A stretch of 64,000 nucleotides of DNA, taken from NCBI RefSeq assembly GCF_001425025.1, contig NZ_LMDE01000015.1, forward strand, positions 1 through 64,000, read 5' to 3'. This document shows, piece by piece, positions 59,169 to 64,000 of the stretch (its first letter is position 1; each line of letters starts with the position of its first letter). The translations under genes were made by a program, and so were the position numbers. The notes beneath the pieces are model-generated. The model saw nothing but the letters and a program-made list of their open reading frames with translations, made no database searches and was not told where the DNA came from. Origin of the DNA: Nocardioides sp. Root122 (GTDB lineage Bacteria; Actinomycetota; Actinomycetes; Propionibacteriales; Nocardioidaceae).

Positions 59169-59197
59169 ATTAAGTACGAGACTCGAACTAAAGTCAA
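59169..59197 (-). promoter_or_regulatory. xylB promoter with an embedded ROK/XylR-type operator
   Basis: On the minus strand TTGACT (59197-59192) and CTTAAT (59174-59169) are 17 bases apart. An imperfect dyad, TTAAGTACGA (59170-59179) with TCGAACTAAA (59183-59192) on the plus strand, agrees in 8 of 10 pairs and fills the spacer. AT-rich TTAGT/ACTTAA arms recall known XylR sites. Binding would exclude RNA polymerase. Confidence 0.65.
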
Positions 59198-59245
59198 GGT
59201 GGTCTGGCCGGGTCCGGTCCCCGCTCGTGGAATGGCCGAGCCATA

Positions 59246-59260
59246 CCTAAAAGCTTTAGG
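59246..59260 (+). promoter_or_regulatory. Palindromic operator upstream of the TetR gene
   Basis: CCTAAA-AGC-TTTAGG is a perfect 15-base inverted repeat 30 bases before the TetR-family start. It overlaps the candidate -10 TAGGAT (59257-59262). This is the expected place for self-repression by the TetR protein. Confidence 0.55.
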
Positions 59261-59289
59261 ATAAAGCACAACCAACGAAGGGAGTCGTC

Positions 59290-59865
59290 GTGCCTCGTGT
59301 CGGACTGACCAGCGACCGCGTCACGCGCGCGGCCGCCGACCTCGCCGACGAGGTCGGGCTCGACGCGGTGACGCTGACCGCGCTCGCCAGGACCTTCGAC
59401 GTCGCGGTGCCGAGCCTCTACTCGCACGTCCGCAACCCCGCCGACGTACGCACGCGGGTCGCGCTGCTCGCCCTGGAGGAGACCGCCGACCTCGCCGCCG
59501 ACGCACTGGCCGGGGTCAGCGGTCGCGACGCGATCGCCGCGCTGGGCGGGGTCTGGCGGTCCTACGCCAGGCGCCACCCGGGCCGCTACGCCGCGACCCG
59601 GCTGCCCCTCGACCGGGAGACCGCGGCCGCGAGCGCCGGGCCGCGGCACGCCGAGCTGACCCGTGCGGTGCTCCGCGGCTACCGCCTCGACGACGCCGAC
59701 ACCACCCACGCCGTACGCCTCCTCGGTGCGACGTTCCACGGCTACGCCGCGCTCGACGCCGCCGGCGCGTTCGGCCACGGCACCGCCGTGCCCACCTCCG
59801 ACGAGACCTGGGAGCGCGTGCTCGACGGCCTCGACAACCTCATCCGATCCTGGGAGACCTCATGA
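59290..59865 (+). CDS. TetR-family regulator
   Basis: A 191-residue regulator. The N-terminal helix-turn-helix (about 8-50) reads DRVTRAAADLADEVGLDAVTLTALARTFDVAVPSLYSHV. The C-terminal part (WRSYARRHPGRYAATRLP; LLGATFHGYAALDAAGAFG) fits the WHG/TetR_C_33 group. The GTG start has AAGGGAG upstream. It overlaps the SGNH hydrolase gene by four bases, which it probably controls together with itself. Confidence 0.9.
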   Translation: MPRVGLTSDRVTRAAADLADEVGLDAVTLTALARTFDVAVPSLYSHVRNPADVRTRVALLALEETADLAADALAGVSGRDAIAALGGVWRSYARRHPGRYAATRLPLDRETAAASAGPRHAELTRAVLRGYRLDDADTTHAVRLLGATFHGYAALDAAGAFGHGTAVPTSDETWERVLDGLDNLIRSWETS

Positions 59866-60995
59866 CCGACCAGATTGACCAGACCGACCTGCCCGCCCTC
59901 GTCCACGGGGCGCTCGAGCTCGAGGACACCGGTCGCGGCCTGCTGCCGCACCGGCTGCCGGCCTGGGCCCGCGCCCAGACCGACGACCCGCAGCTCCACC
60001 TGGTCGAGGCCCAGCCCGCCGGCGTACGCCTGGCGATGCGCACGAGCGCCACCCGGCTCGAGCTCGACGTGCTGCCGGTGAAGCGGCAGTACGCCGGTGT
60101 CCCGCCGCGGCCCGACGGCACCTACGACGTCCTCGTCGACGGCGAGCTCGTCGAGCGGCTGAGCGCCCCGGGTGGCGACGTGCTGCTCGTCGACATGATG
60201 ACCGGCGCCAACACCTGGGAGCCGGGCGAGCCCACCACGCTGGTGGTCGCCCTGCCGGCCGGCGAGAAGGACGTCGAGGTCTGGCTGCCGCACGACGAGC
60301 AGACGGAGCTGGTCGACCTCCGGGCCGATGCGCCCGTGGCTCCCCTCTCCCCGACCGGGCCGCGGTGGGTGCACCACGGCAGCTCGATCAGCCACGGGTC
60401 GGTGGCGACGTACCCCACCGAGACCTGGCCCGTCGTCGCGGCCCGCCTGGCCGGCCTCGACCTCGTCAACCTCGGCCTCGGCGGCAGCGCCCTGCTCGAC
60501 CCGTTCGTCGCGCGCACCATCCGCGACACCCCCGCCGACCTGATCAGCCTCAAGCTCGGCATCAACCTCGTCAACCAGGACCTCGTCCGCCGTCGTGCCC
60601 TCGGCCCAGCCGTGCACGGCTACCTCGACACGATCCGCGACGGCCACCCCGAGACCCCGGTCCGACTGGTCTCGCCGATCTTCTGCGGCATGCACGAGTC
60701 CGTGCCGGGGCCGACCGGCGTGGACATGTCCGGGATCGCCGAGGGGCGCGTCGGGTTCGTCGCCGAGGGCGACCCGGCCGCGGTGGCCCGTGGCGGCGTC
60801 ACGCTCGAGGTCGTCCGCGAGGTGCTGGCCGAGGTCGTCGCACGCCGCGACGACCCGCACCTGTCGTACGTCGACGGGCTCGCGCTCTACGGCCCGGCCG
60901 ACGCCGAGCGGCTCCCGCTCCCCGACGACCTCCACCCCGACTCCGAGACCCACCGGCTCATCGGCGAGCGCTTCGCGGCGCTGGGGGACTGGTAG
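59862..60995 (+). CDS. SGNH/GDSL-family hydrolase
   Basis: A 377-residue hydrolase. The N-terminal 150 residues form a beta-rich domain. The SGNH domain (about 165-377) shows WVHHGSSISHGS (nucleophile Ser), NLGLGGSALLDPFV (block II Gly), LKLGINLVNQD (block III Asn) and DDLHPDSETH (block V Asp/His). There is no signal peptide, so it is likely cytoplasmic. Substrate esters are unknown; coupling to TetR suggests induction by a small molecule. Confidence 0.85.
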   Translation: MTDQIDQTDLPALVHGALELEDTGRGLLPHRLPAWARAQTDDPQLHLVEAQPAGVRLAMRTSATRLELDVLPVKRQYAGVPPRPDGTYDVLVDGELVERLSAPGGDVLLVDMMTGANTWEPGEPTTLVVALPAGEKDVEVWLPHDEQTELVDLRADAPVAPLSPTGPRWVHHGSSISHGSVATYPTETWPVVAARLAGLDLVNLGLGGSALLDPFVARTIRDTPADLISLKLGINLVNQDLVRRRALGPAVHGYLDTIRDGHPETPVRLVSPIFCGMHESVPGPTGVDMSGIAEGRVGFVAEGDPAAVARGGVTLEVVREVLAEVVARRDDPHLSYVDGLALYGPADAERLPLPDDLHPDSETHRLIGERFAALGDW

Positions 60996-61000
60996 CCCCC

Positions 61001-61006
61001 TAGCAT
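61001..61006 (+). promoter_or_regulatory. Leaderless -10 element of the agmatinase gene
   Basis: TAGCAT lies 7 bases before the ATG at 61014 (TAnnnT-N7-start), placing the transcript start at the start codon. Confidence 0.55.
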
Positions 61007-61013
61007 CGGACCC

Positions 61014-62024
61014 ATGGCTCGCTACGGCGCTCAGTTCGGCCCCGACATCACCTTCCTGGGCGTGCCCGCCTGCGACCTCGACGACGAGTCGACCTACGCC
61101 GATGCCGACGTGGTGGTCGTCGGCGCTCCCTTCGACGGCGGCACGTCGCACCGGCCGGGCACCCGCTTCGGGCCGCAGGCCATCCGGATGACCGACTACC
61201 TCCCGCACGACGGCTCGCGTCCCTCCCTGGCGCTGCGCACCGACGGGCTCCAGGACCTGAAGGTCGTCGACGCCGGCGACGTCGAGCTCCCGCCCGGCGA
61301 CATCGAGACCACCCTCGGCCGGCTCGAGGCCGTGGTGGAGAAGGTGGCGCGCGCCGGCGCGATCCCGGTCATCCTCGGCGGCGACCACTCCATCGCCTAC
61401 CCGGACGCCAAGGGCGTCGCCAACGTCCTCGGCCACGGCCGCGTCTCGATGATCCACTTCGACGCGCACGCCGACACCGGCGACATCGAGTTCGGCTCGC
61501 TGTGGGGGCACGGCCAGCCGATGCGCCGGCTCATCGAGTCGGGGGCGCTGCGCGGCGACCGCTTCCTCCAGGTCGGCCTGCGCGGCTACTGGCCCGGACC
61601 GGAGACCCTCGACTGGATGGCGGCCGAGAGCATGCGGTCCTACGAGATGACCGAGATCGTGCACCGTGGCCTGACGGAGTGCCTGACCGAGGCGTTCGGC
61701 ATCGCCACCGACGAGTGCGAGGGCGTCTTCCTCTCCGTCGACATCGACGTCTGCGACCCCGGCCACGCGCCCGGCACGGGCACCCCCGAGCCCGGCGGGC
61801 TCTCCGCCCGCGAGCTCCTCGACTCCGTACGCCGGATCTGCCTCGAGCTGCCGGTCGTCGGCATCGACGTGGTGGAGGTCAGCCCGCCCTACGACCACGC
61901 CGACATCACCGCCGCCCTCGCCAACCGCGTCGTCCTCGAGGCGCTCTCCGCCATCGCCCGCAGGCGGCAGGACAGCCGCGACGGCACCACCTGGGACCCC
62001 GCCCGGCCCCTGCTGGACCGCTAG
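61014..62024 (+). CDS. speB: Agmatinase-family ureohydrolase
   Basis: A 336-residue binuclear-manganese ureohydrolase. Metal ligands are visible in VILGGDHSIAYPD, MIHFDAHADTGD and LSVDIDVCDPGHAPGTGTPEPGG; the last block is typical of agmatinase rather than arginase. Agmatine would be split to putrescine and urea, but guanidinobutyrase or guanidinopropionase activity is also possible in this family. It has its own leaderless promoter and ends overlapping the stop of the convergent gene by four bases. Confidence 0.88.
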   Translation: MARYGAQFGPDITFLGVPACDLDDESTYADADVVVVGAPFDGGTSHRPGTRFGPQAIRMTDYLPHDGSRPSLALRTDGLQDLKVVDAGDVELPPGDIETTLGRLEAVVEKVARAGAIPVILGGDHSIAYPDAKGVANVLGHGRVSMIHFDAHADTGDIEFGSLWGHGQPMRRLIESGALRGDRFLQVGLRGYWPGPETLDWMAAESMRSYEMTEIVHRGLTECLTEAFGIATDECEGVFLSVDIDVCDPGHAPGTGTPEPGGLSARELLDSVRRICLELPVVGIDVVEVSPPYDHADITAALANRVVLEALSAIARRRQDSRDGTTWDPARPLLDR

Positions 62025-64000
62025 GCGGGACGGCGGAGGGCCGCGATCAGCGCAAGGAGCGGGGCGTGCTCCTTCGCCTGCTGGGCCGCCCGTCGCAGCA
62101 ACCGGTCCGCAGCCGCTGCCTGCCCGCTCGCGACGGCCACCTGCGCGGCGCGCCACCGGGCGTACGCCGCGTCGTGCGGGCGCTCGAGCCGGTCCCACTG
62201 GCGCGCCACGGCCACCCAGGCGTCGACGGTCTGCCGGTCCGCGAGCCGCGCCCGCTCGGCGGCGTACGCCGCGGCGTAGGCGGGTGTCGCGACGTCCATG
62301 TGGTCGTCGAGGTCCGGCGGCAGGGCATCCATCGCCCCCACGAGGCGGTCGACCGTGACGCCCAGCTCGCGGCGGCGCCCTGGCCGCGCGTCTCGAGGAG
62401 TCGCGACGACGATGTCTGCAGCGGACCGGGCGAGCAGCAGGAGCGCCCCGATCCCCGCTCGCGGGAAGCCGCCGGCGATGCGACGCTCGAGATCGCCGAC
62501 GAGCAGGTCGAACGCCGTCTGGGGCTCGCACCGCCAGAGGCGGACCTCCGCGACGAACGGGACGAAGAAGACCCGCAGGGTGGGGACGATCTCGTCGAGG
62601 GCTCCGAGTCCGTCATGCGCGTCCGGCCGCCCGCGAAGCGTGTCGAGCATGGCGCGCGCGAGGTACAGAGGCGCTCGGTCCCCCACCAGCGGACCTGCGG
62701 TGAGAGGGTCGATCGTGGCGGCCGCCTCCGCGACCCTCCCGGCCACCCAGGCCGCCTCGGCGAAGTTCCAGGTGAGGTTCGCCGTCCCCCAGTCGTCGAT
62801 GCCCCACGAGTCCGCGACCTCCAGCCCACGGCGTGCAGCAACCCGGACCTCGTCGTGACGCGCTCCCTCGAGGCGCAGGAGGTAGGAGTAGTCCTGCGCG
62901 GAGCGGATGTCGCCCAGCGGGTCCGGGCGGGGTGTCGCGAGCGCCGCCAGGTCGGCGACTCGCCCGAGCGCCGTCCGGTCACCGGTGAGGTAGTCGTGCG
63001 TGGCCTTGCGCAAGGAAGCCTCCCGGTGCCTCACCGGGTCTCCCAGGGCGCCACTCACGTCCACTGCAGCGGACCAGGCGGCAGACGCCTCGTCGTCCCG
63101 TCCGAGCTCGGCCAGCGCCTCGGCCCGCGAGCTCAGTGCGACCAGGTGGCCGGGTGAGGGCGGGAGGGGGGAGAGCAGCTCGATCGCGCGGTCCAGCAGG
63201 GGCAGTCCGGCTGCGGGCTCGCGGAAGAAGGTCCGGTAGCCGCCGGCGCGGGCGTACACCTCACCGGCCTCGAGCGGAGTGAGCTCCGCGGCCCAGGAGA
63301 GCGCACCCTCCACGATCTCGACCGAGCGCGGGATCTCTCCCGAGTAGTCCAGCGCGTCGATGGCCCCCCGACAGGCGGCCCAACGGCTGACCGCCGGCGT
63401 CCCCGCGGACGCGGCACCGGGGGGCCACAGCTCCAGCACGCGGAGCCACTGGACGGCGGCGTTGGCGAGGGCGAAGCGTTCCTCCGACGCCTTCGCGGCA
63501 CGCACGCGCCAGTCCAGCTCCTCGCTGCGGTCTCCGGCGGCCTCCCAGTGCGCCGCCACCTCGGCCGCCGACGGAGCCGGACCCGCACCGAGCACCTCCG
63601 CCAGCCGGCGGTGCAGGTCCGCGCCCTCGCTCGCCACGACGGCACGGCGGATCGCCTCGGCGAGGAGCGGGTGCCCCAGCTGGACCTCGCGCGCCGAGAC
63701 GTCGAACAGCAGGCGGCGTCCGGCGAGGGACCTGAGGCCGAGGGTGACGCCCTCGGTCGGGAGCCCGGTGACGGCGACCAGCTCGCGCGCGTCGAGCGGT
63801 CGGTCGGCGACGCCGAGTGTCGTCGCCACCGACCACGCCTCGGGACCCAGCCCCTGCAGCCGTTGGTCGAGCACGTCGGTCAGGGCACCGGGCAGGTTGT
63901 CGCCGGTCGAGGTGTCGGCGGCGAGGTGCTCGGTGAAGAGGGGATGGCCGCGGCTGCGGCCGTGGACCCGGTCGACGATGGCGGGCTCGACCGGCCAGGG
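62021..64000 (-). CDS. C-terminal part of a large AAA/TPR regulator-like protein without LuxR domain
   Basis: The frame runs open from the window edge for 659 residues. Near the edge HGRSRGHPLFTEHLA matches the end of the AAA ATPase domain in LuxR-type (MalT/LAL) regulators. The rest is helical repeat (SEGADLHRRLAEVLGAGPAPSAAEVAAHWEAAGD; LPLLDRAIELLSPLPPS; AYARWRAAQVAVASGQAAAADRLLRRAAQQ). It stops right after LLALIAALRRPA, where relatives continue into a LuxR helix-turn-helix. The N-terminus lies outside the window. Confidence 0.75.
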   Translation of the reverse strand, partial: PWPVEPAIVDRVHGRSRGHPLFTEHLAADTSTGDNLPGALTDVLDQRLQGLGPEAWSVATTLGVADRPLDARELVAVTGLPTEGVTLGLRSLAGRRLLFDVSAREVQLGHPLLAEAIRRAVVASEGADLHRRLAEVLGAGPAPSAAEVAAHWEAAGDRSEELDWRVRAAKASEERFALANAAVQWLRVLELWPPGAASAGTPAVSRWAACRGAIDALDYSGEIPRSVEIVEGALSWAAELTPLEAGEVYARAGGYRTFFREPAAGLPLLDRAIELLSPLPPSPGHLVALSSRAEALAELGRDDEASAAWSAAVDVSGALGDPVRHREASLRKATHDYLTGDRTALGRVADLAALATPRPDPLGDIRSAQDYSYLLRLEGARHDEVRVAARRGLEVADSWGIDDWGTANLTWNFAEAAWVAGRVAEAAATIDPLTAGPLVGDRAPLYLARAMLDTLRGRPDAHDGLGALDEIVPTLRVFFVPFVAEVRLWRCEPQTAFDLLVGDLERRIAGGFPRAGIGALLLLARSAADIVVATPRDARPGRRRELGVTVDRLVGAMDALPPDLDDHMDVATPAYAAAYAAERARLADRQTVDAWVAVARQWDRLERPHDAAYARWRAAQVAVASGQAAAADRLLRRAAQQAKEHAPLLALIAALRRPA

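Noticed and set aside
1-64000. CRISPR arrays, tRNA or rRNA genes, prophage modules, replication origin
   Set aside because: No regularly spaced repeats, cloverleaf-type sequence, phage structural genes or DnaA-box clusters were noticed on either strand.

Overview
The window is a very GC-rich actinobacterial chromosome segment, most like Nocardioides or a close relative. The evidence is a Gram-positive-type flagellar set without P- or L-ring genes, a 13E12-type HNH gene with a mycobacterial-type SOS box, promoters of the TAnnnT-N6/7-start (leaderless) kind, and strong GC bias at third codon positions. No tRNA, rRNA or CRISPR array was seen, and no gene-free stretch exceeds about 260 bases.

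Bases 1-31522 hold a nearly complete flagellar locus. A probable transposase end lies at the left edge. A minus-strand operon flgN-flgK-flgL-fliW-csrA is divergent from the sigma-28 gene fliA. Then follow flagellin, fliD-fliS-chaperone, and the long basal-body operon flgB-flgC-fliE-fliF-fliG-fliH-fliI-fliJ-peptidoglycan hydrolase-fliK-flgD-flgE. A small island (HNH endonuclease, acetyltransferase, nucleotidyltransferase; 18305-21104) separates this from flbD-motA-motB-fliL and fliM-fliN-fliO-fliP-fliQ-fliR-flhB-flhA. Five copies of one promoter motif (consensus CTCAGGT..-N11-GCCGA) stand before flgN, flagellin, flgB, flbD and fliM and fit the FliA encoded here. Three of the transcripts (flagellin, flgB, flbD) should start with a perfect hairpin showing ACGGA in or at its loop, followed by a second GGA at the Shine-Dalgarno. 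This is the layout of CsrA targets, and csrA and its antagonist fliW sit in the same locus. The other two promoters (flgN, fliM) appear to give leaderless GTG mRNAs that could not be controlled that way. No chemotaxis genes, flgF/flgG or flhF/flhG are present in the window.

Bases 31536-50591 are housekeeping and accessory genes: a pterin-dehydratase-like/VOC fusion, a GAF histidine kinase without a neighbouring regulator, an MFS transporter, an ACT-domain protein, and the recC-recB-recD operon. After these come a 37-residue membrane peptide with its own promoter and terminator, a MerR-DICT regulator, a cluster of a divergent Nramp-type transporter with a PRC-barrel protein and a lipoprotein, two small stress-type proteins (CsbD, Rho-N), and two envelope proteins.

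Bases 50592-59200 form a xylose utilisation locus: a promoter with a CRP-like site and a 25-bp palindrome, xylF-xylG-xylH-ROK regulator on the plus strand, then a convergent xylB-xylA-xylR operon whose promoter has a ROK-type dyad between its -35 and -10. The right end holds a TetR regulator with a SGNH hydrolase, an agmatinase-family ureohydrolase, and the C-terminal part of a large TPR regulator-like protein that stops where a LuxR DNA-binding domain would be expected.
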